Part shown: positions 27,059 through 35,272 of the stretch, one piece after another
Position numbering within the stretch: position 1 is the stretch's first letter
Layout: every line of letters begins with the position of its first letter
Assembly: GCA_934167755.1 (NCBI GenBank)
Contig: CAKPLT010000009.1
Span: 5,882-69,881 of the forward strand
Source: an uncultured Clostridia bacterium
GTDB taxonomy: Bacteria > Bacillota > Clostridia > TANB77 > CAG-508
Reading direction: 5' to 3'
Length of the DNA stretch: 64,000 nucleotides
Notes under the pieces: model-generated
What the model saw: only the letters and a program-made list of their open reading frames with translations
Database searches by the model: none
Told to the model about the DNA's origin: nothing
Position numbers and translations under genes: made by a program

Positions 27059-28357
27059 GTGAAAGTAATAGAACTTACAAAGAAAAATGAAAAACAATAC
27101 TTAGACCAAATTGTTGAATTAGAGCAGATAACATTGGAAGCAATGAAAAAAGAAGGAAGAGAGGGACAATTATTTGCAACAGGAAAAGAAGATATATCAG
27201 AATATGTTCATTCAGATGAAAATAGTGTAATTGTTGCAGTAAATGAAAAAGGAAAAGTAGAAGCGGCTACATATATTACACAAGGACAAAAGCCATTTAC
27301 ATATAATGATATAACAAAATACTTTAAATATGGAGAGCAATATAAACAATATGTAAAAGCACAATATAAGAATGAACAAGCATATAGAAAAGATATACTA
27401 GAAATGTATCAAATAAAATTGCAAGCATTTAAATATGCAAAAGATAGAGTATTAAAAGAACATCCAGAAAAAGTGGGAATAAAAGAATGGCTTAACACAG
27501 AAATGAAAGAAAATGACTATCATGAAAAAAGTGAACTAAGAGAAAAAATCAATCAATATATGTCGCAATATATTATAGATAAGTACGACTTAGACATTCA
27601 GAAAAAATATGAGAAATTTTATTGGATAAATGCAGAAGATATTTCAAAGGAATTAAAAAAAGAAATAAGTAACCCAAATGAAAAAGTACAAGAATATGAG
27701 GGATTTATACAAGCTGAATATGAAGAAATATTAAAACAAGGTAAATTAAAAATATATGAAAATCCTGAGTTTGATACAAAAAAATATTATTCAGCAAATA
27801 CAAATAATGCAATAGAATTAGATACATACATAACATTACCTAAAGATAGAAATTCAGGACTAGCAAGAATAATTGTATATGAAGGAATAAAAAAACACAT
27901 AGAAGAACATTTCAGAAATCCAAATAATTTAGAAATATTTTTATGTTCAACATTACATAGAGACAATTTATCTTCAAAATATGTGTCAGAATTTTTTGGA
28001 CTAAAAGATAGTTTATATGTAAATCGTAGAAAAGGAAGAGATAGAGAAGTACATATTACTAAAATACCAAGGGAACAAGCAATGGAATATTTGACTTCAA
28101 TGTCAGATAAATTAGCAGTATTATATGGATATAATCCGCAAGATAAACATATTTCTGAAAGTATTAAAAAGAAAGTATTAGAAGAGCAATTAAAATATGA
28201 AGAAAATGAGCATAATAGATTAATAAAAGCAAGAACAATAAATAAAAAATTTAATGGAATAAATGCCAAATTTATAGATAGTAAATTACAAAAAATAAAA
28301 AGATTGAAAGAACAAATTAAACAAATTGAAAGGAATGTGACTAAAGATGGAGAGTAG
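27059..28357 (+). CDS. Unknown protein with GNAT-like fold pieces
   Basis: Started at GTG 27059 (AGAGGGTG upstream) the protein has 432 residues. An N-terminal segment (VIVAVNEKGKVEAATYIT) and a later one (ITLPKDRNSGLARIIVYEGIKKHIEE then LEIFLCSTLHRDNLSSKYVSEFFGL) look like the two halves of a GNAT acetyltransferase fold split by a charged helical insert of about 140 residues. The C-terminus is a basic coiled coil. This is inference from pattern only. It overlaps the next gene by 11 bases. Confidence 0.6.
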   Translation: MKVIELTKKNEKQYLDQIVELEQITLEAMKKEGREGQLFATGKEDISEYVHSDENSVIVAVNEKGKVEAATYITQGQKPFTYNDITKYFKYGEQYKQYVKAQYKNEQAYRKDILEMYQIKLQAFKYAKDRVLKEHPEKVGIKEWLNTEMKENDYHEKSELREKINQYMSQYIIDKYDLDIQKKYEKFYWINAEDISKELKKEISNPNEKVQEYEGFIQAEYEEILKQGKLKIYENPEFDTKKYYSANTNNAIELDTYITLPKDRNSGLARIIVYEGIKKHIEEHFRNPNNLEIFLCSTLHRDNLSSKYVSEFFGLKDSLYVNRRKGRDREVHITKIPREQAMEYLTSMSDKLAVLYGYNPQDKHISESIKKKVLEEQLKYEENEHNRLIKARTINKKFNGINAKFIDSKLQKIKRLKEQIKQIERNVTKDGE

Positions 28358-28943
28358 ATATATATGGCCAATAATGCCTAAATATAAAGTAGCAGAACAT
28401 GATAAATATGGAATTAGAAAAAACCATTATGTATTATTTAAAGAAAGAGCTCATTCTGGATTTGATATTACAGCAGATATTGGAACAGAAGTACATCCTA
28501 TAATGTCTGGAACAGTATTACTTGCTGAATTTGATGGAACTACAACAGAAGGGTTTGATGCATTTAATGATGGATATGGAAATAAAGTAGAGATTTTAAA
28601 TGATGATGGAAGAAGAGTTGTGTATGGACATTTAAGAGAGATTTTGGTAAAACAAGGAGATAAAGTTACAACTGAAACTATTATAGGAAAAACAGGATCA
28701 AGTGGAGGTTCAAGAGTACCACATCTTCATGTAGAAATCAGAAAAGAAAACACAGAAGAAACAGGTTTGGCATATACGATTGATCCATTAAAAGTATTAC
28801 CTAAAATTGATTTAAATAGTTTAACTAAAGAGTTTACATTAGAGCCATATGCATCATTATGGAGAAAATTAACATCAAGTGAACCATGGGATTTTACAAA
28901 AGAAGATATTCCATATTCAGAAGATAAAAATTATATAAGGTAA
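28347..28943 (+). CDS. M23-type metallopeptidase without export signal
   Basis: The 198-residue protein carries the LytM/M23 zinc site: HSGFDITAD (His, Asp), VVYGHLRE and HLHVEIRK. These residues are those used to cut peptidoglycan cross-bridges. No signal peptide or membrane segment is present, because the M23 core starts about 35 residues in. The gene overlaps the GNAT-like gene by 11 bases (AAAGGA upstream), so the two are coupled. It may be exported another way or act on a cytoplasmic substrate. Confidence 0.85.
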   Translation: MESRYIWPIMPKYKVAEHDKYGIRKNHYVLFKERAHSGFDITADIGTEVHPIMSGTVLLAEFDGTTTEGFDAFNDGYGNKVEILNDDGRRVVYGHLREILVKQGDKVTTETIIGKTGSSGGSRVPHLHVEIRKENTEETGLAYTIDPLKVLPKIDLNSLTKEFTLEPYASLWRKLTSSEPWDFTKEDIPYSEDKNYIR

Positions 28944-28947
28944 AAAT

Positions 28948-29207
28948 ATTGTTACAGGTTAATGGTTTTTATTAATTTTTTTATAAGAAATACTTGAAAT
29001 ATAAGCTTTTCATTACATTCCTCGGCTTATTATGAAATTTAAGAAATTCTAACTTGATTTATGGCACCCTTCCACTCTCGTGAACTCTTTCCATAAATCT
29101 GCATAGAATTTCTAAAATTTCTCCATTCACATTCGTCATTTCATTTAAAGCTTATATTTCAAGTATTTCTTCATATTAATTTTAAATAAATCATTAACCT
29201 GTAACAA
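28948..29207 (-). repeat. Structured palindromic element, family 3, copy A
   Basis: A 260-base imperfect palindrome fills the gap after the M23 gene. Outer arms of 16 bases (28948-28963 with 29192-29207) and inner arms of 24 bases (28986-29009 with 29147-29170) pair perfectly. They enclose a core of about 141 bases (29007-29147) that is homologous, on the opposite strand, to 31889-32030. Inside, AGAAATTCTA pairs with TAGAATTTCT and GATTTATGG with CCATAAATC. The remaining bases of 28944-29333 are AT-rich upstream sequence of the next gene. Confidence 0.88.
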
Positions 29208-29333
29208 AACATCAGCAAAAGTATACATAAAAAGTTGAAATTGCATTTTAAATGTAGTATAATAAAATATAGTAACATATTGTTTATAAAAACACGAGAT
29301 ATATCGTGATTAAAAGAAAGAGAGGAAAACATC

Positions 29334-29717
29334 ATGAAAAAAAGTAGAGAAGAAAAAATGATTGCATCATTAATCCGGACAATTATAGCAATAATTATTA
29401 TTGCCATAGGAGTTGCATTGGGAGACATAACTATACATTGGTATACTTGGCTTCCAAGAATAGGACTAGGTTTTGAGACTTTTTTAATAATAATGTTATA
29501 CATTATAGCAGCATTATTAATAGGATATGGAGTATACCTAATATCTCCTATATATATTGGAGGCGGTATATATAAAATGCTAGAAAAAGGATGTGATTAT
29601 GTTTCTATTCATGAATATGAAACAGATTCAGATGATGATGAAGATGATGATTATGGCTATCAAAGAATGACTTTTCCAGAAAAAGTCATAAAGATGAAGG
29701 AAAAATATTTGTGGTAA
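29334..29717 (+). CDS. Small membrane protein with acidic tail
   Basis: The 127 residues have two hydrophobic segments (about 11-29 and 45-70), then a soluble tail with an acidic run (DSDDDEDDD) and a FPEKVIKMKEKYLW end. AGAGAGG precedes the start. No family is recognised. It is monocistronic, with a strong terminator. Confidence 0.65.
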   Translation: MKKSREEKMIASLIRTIIAIIIIAIGVALGDITIHWYTWLPRIGLGFETFLIIMLYIIAALLIGYGVYLISPIYIGGGIYKMLEKGCDYVSIHEYETDSDDDEDDDYGYQRMTFPEKVIKMKEKYLW

Positions 29718-29721
29718 CTTT

Positions 29722-29758
29722 TTGAGTGGAGATGCAATGAATCTCCACTCTTTTCTTA
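29722..29758 (+). terminator. Terminator of the small membrane protein gene
   Basis: GAGTGGAGAT and ATCTCCACTC arms are followed by TTTTCTT. Confidence 0.92.
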
Positions 29759-29821
29759 ATTATGCAGGGACAAATTAATTCGGATTTTAAAATGTTATTA
29801 TAAATGCAAATATTATTAGTG

Positions 29822-30430
29822 TCAGCTTTTATTTTGGGATAATAGGATTAATCCTTTTTTTATTAAATCTTCAACAGACAATGTTTCAACTGCAAGATGA
29901 TCAAAAGCTTTTTCAATATCTTTTCTAGAATATCCAAGAACCATAAGTCCAGAGATTGCTTCTTGGATAGTTTCATTAACTTGTGTTGATTTTAGTTTAG
30001 ACTGTTCAACTTGTTCATCATTTTGCTCAGCTTTCAATTTATCTTTTAATTCTAAAATAATTCTTTGGGCAGATTTAGTACCAATTCCAGGAATTTGAGT
30101 AAGTAATTTTATATTATTAGAAATTACGGCAATAGCAAAATCAGATGGTTCTATACAAGAAAGCATTGTTAAGGCACTTTTGGCACCAACACCACTAACA
30201 GATAAAAGAAGTTCAAACATTCTGAGTTCTTCTTGAGTTTTAAAACCAAATATACTGATATCATCTTCTCTAACTCGGTAGTATGTGAAAACTTTAATAA
30301 TTTCTCCTATTTCTCCAAGTTCATTTATAGCAGTTTCAGACATGAAGATTTTATATCCTAATCCTCCAACATCTATAACAATATAGTTTTTAAACTTCAT
30401 TTCTAAAGAACCTTTTATATATGCAAACAT
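29822..30430 (-). CDS. ruvA: Holliday junction DNA-binding protein RuvA
   Basis: RuvA binds four-way junctions and recruits the RuvB motor. The 202 residues (start MFAYIKG, with AAAGGATG eight bases away) show the N-terminal OB fold, helix-hairpin-helix pairs (SVSGVGAKSALTML and QIPGIGTKSAQRIILELKDKL) and the C-terminal RuvB-binding domain (AISGLMVLGYSRKDIEKAF). It lies 25 bases after rarA. The usual partner ruvB is not adjacent and not in the window. Confidence 0.96.
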   Translation of the reverse strand: MFAYIKGSLEMKFKNYIVIDVGGLGYKIFMSETAINELGEIGEIIKVFTYYRVREDDISIFGFKTQEELRMFELLLSVSGVGAKSALTMLSCIEPSDFAIAVISNNIKLLTQIPGIGTKSAQRIILELKDKLKAEQNDEQVEQSKLKSTQVNETIQEAISGLMVLGYSRKDIEKAFDHLAVETLSVEDLIKKGLILLSQNKS

Positions 30431-30455
30431 TTTATAATCATCCTTTCGTAAATCT

Positions 30456-31700
30456 TTAAATTTTAATATTTTCATCTTTTATATAATATTTTGTTCCTAA
30501 CATTTTGTCAGGTAAATACTGTTGCTCAACCCAATGACCAGGAAAGTCATGGGGGTATAAATATCCTTCATTATATCCAAGTTCTCTCATTTTTTCTATT
30601 GGAGCATTACGAATATGCATAGGAATTTCACCAGTATCTTTGCTTTTTACATCTTCAAGAGCTTTATTTATACCTAAGTATGTTGCATTAGACTTTTTAC
30701 AATTTGCAACATAAACAGCAGCTTCAGCAAGAATTATTCTTGCTTCTGGCATACCTACCATATGAACTGCTTGCATTGCAGATGTTGCAATTACAAGCGC
30801 TTGAGGATCTGCTAGTCCAACATCTTCAGAAGCACAAATAACAATCCTTCTTGCTAAAAATACAGGGTCTTCGCCACCATTTAGTGCACGAGCTAAATAA
30901 AGCAATACTGCATCAGGGTCAGAACCTCTCATTGATTTTATAAATGCACTTATATTATCATAATGAGTATCTCCATTTTTATCAAAGATAGCTTTTCGAT
31001 TTTGAACACTATTTTTTATAACTTCATCAGTTATATGTATATATCCATCAGAATCCATATTTGTAGTTAAAACGGCTATTTCAAGCCCATTTAAAGCAGT
31101 TCTTACATCTCCATTAGCAATATCCGCAATTTTCCTTAATGTGCTATCTTCAATTTTTATATTATATTCTCCTAGCCCGTTTTTACTTGTTAAAGAGCGT
31201 TTTAAAATATTATAAATATTTTGTTCTGTTAATGGATTTAATTTAATAACCATTGACCTAGAAATTAAGGCTTTATTAACTTCAAAATAAGGATTTTCCG
31301 TTGTTGCACCAATAAGAATTATTGTTCCATTTTCTACAAAAGGAAGTAAAGCATCTTGCTGTAATTTGTTAAATCTATGAATTTCATCTATGAATAAGAT
31401 GCTTTTTCCAACTGGATTCATCATAAAATTTTTAGTTTCTTCAACTATTTTTTTTATATCAGAAACTCCTGCTGTTACAGCATTTATTTTATAAAATTTA
31501 TATTTAGTAGTTTCACTTATTACTTTTGCAAGAGATGTTTTACCACATCCTGGTGGACCAAATAATATTATACTTGATAATCTATCTGCTTTGATTGTTC
31601 TGTATAATATTTTCCCTGGACCAATTACATGTTCTTGACCTTCATATTCTTCTAATGTTTTAGGTCTCATTCTATATGCTAGTGGTTCTGATTGATTCAT
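30456..31700 (-). CDS. rarA: Replication-associated recombination protein RarA (MgsA)
   Basis: RarA is a clamp-loader-like AAA ATPase acting at stalled forks. The 414 residues contain FGPPGCGKTSLAKVI (Walker A), LFIDEIHRFNKLQQDALLP (Walker B), GATTENP and the C-terminal tetramerisation region ending in HDFPGHWVEQQYLPD. RBS AAAAAGGAG precedes the ATG. It is the first gene of the rarA-ruvA operon. Confidence 0.96.
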   Translation of the reverse strand: MNQSEPLAYRMRPKTLEEYEGQEHVIGPGKILYRTIKADRLSSIILFGPPGCGKTSLAKVISETTKYKFYKINAVTAGVSDIKKIVEETKNFMMNPVGKSILFIDEIHRFNKLQQDALLPFVENGTIILIGATTENPYFEVNKALISRSMVIKLNPLTEQNIYNILKRSLTSKNGLGEYNIKIEDSTLRKIADIANGDVRTALNGLEIAVLTTNMDSDGYIHITDEVIKNSVQNRKAIFDKNGDTHYDNISAFIKSMRGSDPDAVLLYLARALNGGEDPVFLARRIVICASEDVGLADPQALVIATSAMQAVHMVGMPEARIILAEAAVYVANCKKSNATYLGINKALEDVKSKDTGEIPMHIRNAPIEKMRELGYNEGYLYPHDFPGHWVEQQYLPDKMLGTKYYIKDENIKI

Positions 31701-31831
31701 AGTTTTCTCCTTTTTTATCTATTGTTCATATTATAAAATTTATTTTTTTAAAAGTCAAGTTTTTCCAAACATTTTTTTGCGTTTGAATACTATTTATTAA
31801 TTTGGATAAAATATTAAAAAAATAAAATGTG

Positions 31832-32086
31832 GACGGTTCTTTTTTTACTTTTATGTCATGGAATTATAAATATTATAAAATATATTTTTAAATGAAATGA
31901 CGAATGTGATTGGAGAAGCTTTAGAAATTCTTAAGCAATTTTATGGAAAGAGTTCACGAGAGTGGAAGGGAGCCATAAAATAAGTTAGAATTTCTTAAGC
32001 TTCGGATTGAGCCGAGGAATGTAATGAAAAAATATATTTTATAACATTTATATAAATTATATTAAAATACAAAAAAGAACTGTTCC
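31832..32086 (+). repeat. Structured palindromic element, family 3, copy B
   Basis: A core of about 142 bases (31889-32030) matches copy A in inverted orientation. It is enclosed by 17-base perfect arms (31873-31889 with 32028-32044) and an outer GTTCTTTTTT/AAAAAAGAAC pair (31836-31845 with 32071-32080). The arm sequences are unrelated to those of copy A. Core stems carry AAGCTT/AAGCTT where copy A has AAATTT/AAATTT, and ATTTTATGG/CCATAAAAT where copy A has GATTTATGG/CCATAAATC. Nothing else is seen in 31701-32109. Confidence 0.88.
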
Positions 32087-32109
32087 AATTTTAAACAGGA
32101 GAATAATAA

Positions 32110-32457
32110 ATGATAAAAAAAGTAATTTTAGGATTAATAGCTGGAATAATATGTGGACTGTTTGGAACTGGAGGCGGAATGATACTTGTACCAGCATTTA
32201 TATATATTTTAAAAATAGAGCCTAAAAAAGCAAGAGCAACATCATTATTTTGTATGTTAGTGATGGTAATGATTAGTAGCATTTTTTATTATAGAAATAA
32301 TTACATAGATTGGAGTACAGGTGGATTATGTGCTATAGGTGGAATTGTTGGAGGATATTTAGGTGCGAAAATTTTGAAAAAAGTACCAGATTATGTACTT
32401 AAAATAGCTTTTACAATTTTTATAGCTTATTATTCTTTTAGAATGTTATTTTTATAA
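32110..32457 (+). CDS. Half-size TSUP (TauE/SafE) permease subunit 1
   Basis: The 115 residues form about four membrane helices with the TSUP motif GLFGTGGGMILVPAF and a second glycine-rich AIGGIVGGYLGAKIL segment. Full-length TSUP proteins have two such halves in one chain. Here the second half is a separate gene 20 bases downstream with its own GAGGAG site, so the pair probably forms a heterodimeric exporter or importer of a sulfur- or carbon-containing anion. Substrate is unknown. Confidence 0.88.
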   Translation: MIKKVILGLIAGIICGLFGTGGGMILVPAFIYILKIEPKKARATSLFCMLVMVMISSIFYYRNNYIDWSTGGLCAIGGIVGGYLGAKILKKVPDYVLKIAFTIFIAYYSFRMLFL

Positions 32458-32477
32458 TTGAATATAGAGGAGAAAAC

Positions 32478-32867
32478 ATGTTACAAATATTAATAGGAAT
32501 TTTTTCAGGAATATTTAGTGGGATTGGAATGGGTGGTGGAACAATATTAATATTTTTGCTTACAACATTTATAGGATTAGAACAACATATAGCGCAAGCA
32601 ACAAATTTAATATATTTTATTCCAACTGCAATTTCAGCAATAATTGTTAATTTTAAAAACAAAAACATAGATAAAAAATTAGCAACATTTGTATCTATAG
32701 GAGGAGCATTGGGAGCAATTATAGGAGCAAATATTTCTGTTAATATAGATGTACAAAAATTAAGAAAATTATTCGGGATTTTTTTGGTAACAATTGTTAT
32801 TCATGAAATATATACATTATTTAAAGAGTATAAATTGAATAAAAAAAGTAATAATAAAAGTAGTTAA
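32478..32867 (+). CDS. Half-size TSUP (TauE/SafE) permease subunit 2
   Basis: This 129-residue protein repeats the half-TSUP plan: GIFSGIFSGIGMGGGTILIF at the start, a TNLIYFIPTAISA helix and SIGGALGAIIGANI, ending in a basic cytoplasmic tail (NKKSNNKSS). It differs enough from the upstream half to be a specialised partner rather than a recent duplicate. GAGGAG lies seven bases before the ATG. Confidence 0.88.
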   Translation: MLQILIGIFSGIFSGIGMGGGTILIFLLTTFIGLEQHIAQATNLIYFIPTAISAIIVNFKNKNIDKKLATFVSIGGALGAIIGANISVNIDVQKLRKLFGIFLVTIVIHEIYTLFKEYKLNKKSNNKSS

Positions 32868-32900
32868 ATATTAGAAAGTATTTTTAAGAAGGGAGAAAAA

Positions 32901-33044
32901 ATGAATATGAAATTTGTAAAAGGTCTGGTAGTTGGAGGTCTAATAACTACAAGTGTTATGATGATTTGGAATGATAATGATATGAATACAAAAAAGATGG
33001 CTAAAACAGGAAAAAAGTGGGCTAGAAAAATGGGAATAATGTAA
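32901..33044 (+). CDS. 47-residue small membrane protein
   Basis: An ATG with AAGGGAG upstream opens a 47-residue frame. It starts MNMKFVKGLVVGGLITTS, a short hydrophobic segment with glycines, followed by a very basic amphipathic end (KKMAKTGKKWARKMGIM). It resembles other very small YtxH/DUF3918-like Firmicutes proteins, but that is only a likeness. It is in the same direction as the TSUP genes and directly before a terminator. Confidence 0.65.
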   Translation: MNMKFVKGLVVGGLITTSVMMIWNDNDMNTKKMAKTGKKWARKMGIM

Positions 33045-33086
33045 AAAATAAAGAGGAAACCAGATTTGGTAATCCTCTTTATTTAG
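33045..33086 (+). terminator. Terminator after the TSUP/small protein genes
   Basis: AAATAAAGAGGA and TCCTCTTTATTT arms flank the loop. The symmetric A/T ends allow use by the convergent gene as well. Confidence 0.9.
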
Positions 33087-33098
33087 TATATATTATTA

Positions 33099-33560
33099 TC
33101 ACTCAAGTTCTAGTGTAAGTTTACTGTTATCATCACATCTGTCACATTTATCATGATCACAATCACATTTGTTATCACAATCAAGATCTACACCTTTTAA
33201 GCAATTTAAATCAGTATGAGTTTTTACACATATTTTCATGTGTTTAACATCATCTTTCCAAATTTGAATAGCATATTTTTTATCTGTACAAAGAGGACCA
33301 AAAACAAATTCTCCTTCTTTGTCAGTAAAAGTATGAGAAACAGGTTTTATTTCTTTTTTACCAAATTTAAATTCTACTTCTACTAATTTTACAACAGCAT
33401 CTCTAACTGGTTCTTTAAAATTGTCTCTAACAACTCCAAAAATAACATTTCTTCGATCATTTGCAAGAGTTATATCTAAATCAAATTGCTTACCATCAGC
33501 AATAAATCCATCAACATCAACTATTGGATGCATATCAGGCCTTTTTTCATTCATTTCCAT
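33099..33560 (-). CDS. Carboxypeptidase-regulatory-like (transthyretin fold) protein with Cys/Asp-rich tail
   Basis: The 153 residues hold a beta-sandwich of the CarboxypepD-regulatory type (IFGVVRDNFKEPVRDAVVKLVEV, then HTFTDKEGEFVFGPL and YAIQIWKD) without a signal peptide. A tail near residues 126-143 reads DCDNKCDCDHDKCDRCDD and looks metal-binding. Related single-domain proteins in Clostridia are often exported or spore-associated, but nothing here proves that. RBS AGAAAGGAAG is on the minus strand. Confidence 0.75.
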   Translation of the reverse strand: MEMNEKRPDMHPIVDVDGFIADGKQFDLDITLANDRRNVIFGVVRDNFKEPVRDAVVKLVEVEFKFGKKEIKPVSHTFTDKEGEFVFGPLCTDKKYAIQIWKDDVKHMKICVKTHTDLNCLKGVDLDCDNKCDCDHDKCDRCDDNSKLTLELE

Positions 33561-33735
33561 ATTTAAACTTCCTTTCTTCTGGCAATGCCAAGATTAGTAT
33601 ATATTATGAAAAAATAGATTAAAATGTTAATATACAGTAGAATAATTACTTAATGTAATGTATAATATAAAATAATTATTTAAGGTTTATAGATAAATCC
33701 ATATAAAAATCTAAATAAAAATAAGGAAAAATAAT

Positions 33736-34536
33736 ATGAATGAAAAATCAATAGGAATATTTGACTCAGGAGTTGGAGGACTAACCATTCTTAGTCAAAT
33801 ACGAAAAATGATGCCAAATGAAAATATTATATATTTAGGTGATACAAAAAACTTTCCATATGGTCATAGAAAAAGAGAAGAGATAGTAGAATTTGCAATA
33901 CAAAATGTAAAAATGTTATTGCAAAAAGATGTGAAACTAATAGTAGTAGCATGTGGAACAGCTACTAGTCAAGCAATCGATATATTAAAAGAAAAATTTG
34001 ATATTCCAATAATAGGTATTATAGAACCAACAGTAAAATATATAAAAAGCCAAGGATATCAGAAAGTAGGTGTAATAGCAACAGAAGGGACAATAAGAAG
34101 CGGTGAATGGGAAAAACAACTAAAAGAAGAAATTCCAGATATAACAGTAATAAATAAAGCGTGTCCTATGCTTGCTGAAATTGCTGAAAAAGGCAAGGCT
34201 CAAAGCGAACAGGGTAAAACAATTATAAAAGAATATATGAAACCATTTAAGGAAAATCATATAGATAAAATAATTTTAGGTTGTACACATTATCCAATAT
34301 ATGAAGAAATAATAAAAGAAGAGTTTAACTATGAAATAGAATTAATAAATACTGGAACTTCAGTTGCAAACTATTTAAAACAATATTTGAAAGATAATAA
34401 ATTAGAAAATTATAAAACTGATTCATTTGAAAAAATATATTTAACAAAACCAGAAAATGAATTTAAAGAAATTGCAAAAAATATAATGAATGAAGAAATT
34501 GAAATAAGAAGTATTAAAAACTCCTTAAAACCTTGA
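33736..34536 (+). CDS. murI: Glutamate racemase
   Basis: MurI makes D-glutamate for peptidoglycan. The 266 residues contain GIFDSGVGGLTILSQI and both catalytic cysteines, in VVACGTATS (about residue 73; Gly replaces the usual Asn after the Cys) and LGCTHYPIY (about residue 183). RBS AAGGAA precedes it. Its stop codon lies inside the -35 box of the sigH promoter. Confidence 0.95.
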   Translation: MNEKSIGIFDSGVGGLTILSQIRKMMPNENIIYLGDTKNFPYGHRKREEIVEFAIQNVKMLLQKDVKLIVVACGTATSQAIDILKEKFDIPIIGIIEPTVKYIKSQGYQKVGVIATEGTIRSGEWEKQLKEEIPDITVINKACPMLAEIAEKGKAQSEQGKTIIKEYMKPFKENHIDKIILGCTHYPIYEEIIKEEFNYEIELINTGTSVANYLKQYLKDNKLENYKTDSFEKIYLTKPENEFKEIAKNIMNEEIEIRSIKNSLKP

Positions 34537-34561
34537 CATACGAACAAATTACATATATAAT
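34533..34561 (+). promoter_or_regulatory. Promoter of the SigH-type gene, overlapping the murI stop
   Basis: TTGACA and TATAAT are exactly 17 bases apart. The TGA stop of murI is part of the TTGACA. Confidence 0.85.
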
Positions 34562-34597
34562 ATCAATATAGATTTATTAGGAGGACAAAACACAATA

Positions 34598-35239
34598 ATG
34601 GAAAAAAATATGTTTTCAATTAATGAAAATGAATATACACAAATGACAGACGAAAAATTAATAGAAAATATAAATAAAGATGATTCCATAGCATTAAACT
34701 GTTTAATGGGAAGGTATAATGATATAGTTAATATGAAGGCAAATAAGTTTTTTATGATAGGAGCAGAAAAAGACGATATAATACAAGAAGGAATGATAGG
34801 CTTATATAAAGCAATAAAGTCATTTGATACAGAAAAACAAAATTCATTTAAAACATTTGCAAATATGTGTATAGAAAGACAACTGATAACAGCTGTAAAA
34901 AATTCAAATAGACAAAAGCACATACCTTTAAACTCTTCGATATCACTTAATTCAGCTGCATATGAAGATAATGAGGATATGGATAAAATGGATATACTTG
35001 ATATAAAAATATTAAATGACCCTTCTGACATTGTGGCAGATAGGGAATATTTTGAAAGCATGGAAAGCAAGATAAAACAAAATTTAAGTGATTTTGAATT
35101 ACAAGTTTTGCATGAATATGAAAAAGGCAAATCATATGCAGATATTGCTAAAAAATTAAATTCAAAAGTCAAATCTGTTGATACAGCAATTCAAAGAATA
35201 AGAAAAAAAGCTAATAAAATTAGAGAAAATATAGGATAA
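34598..35239 (+). CDS. sigH: RNA polymerase sigma factor, SigH (sporulation/transition) family
   Basis: The 213 residues contain region 2 (DIIQEGMIGLYKAIKSFDTEK, FKTFANMCIERQLITAVK) followed by the SigH-typical RQKHIPLNSSISLN, and region 4 at the C-terminus (FELQVLHEYEKGKSYADIAKKL). In spore-formers SigH starts the sporulation cascade and stationary-phase genes. AGGAGG lies upstream of the ATG. In many Clostridia sigH sits near rlmB and ribosomal genes; here it follows murI. Confidence 0.92.
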   Translation: MEKNMFSINENEYTQMTDEKLIENINKDDSIALNCLMGRYNDIVNMKANKFFMIGAEKDDIIQEGMIGLYKAIKSFDTEKQNSFKTFANMCIERQLITAVKNSNRQKHIPLNSSISLNSAAYEDNEDMDKMDILDIKILNDPSDIVADREYFESMESKIKQNLSDFELQVLHEYEKGKSYADIAKKLNSKVKSVDTAIQRIRKKANKIRENIG

Positions 35240-35272
35240 AAGTAAGTTTCTTAGCTTGCTTTTTTCTTTTGC
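35236..35272 (+). terminator. Terminator after sigH
   Basis: AAAAGTAAG pairs with CTTGCTTTT across a short loop and runs into TTTTCTTTT. Confidence 0.7.
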
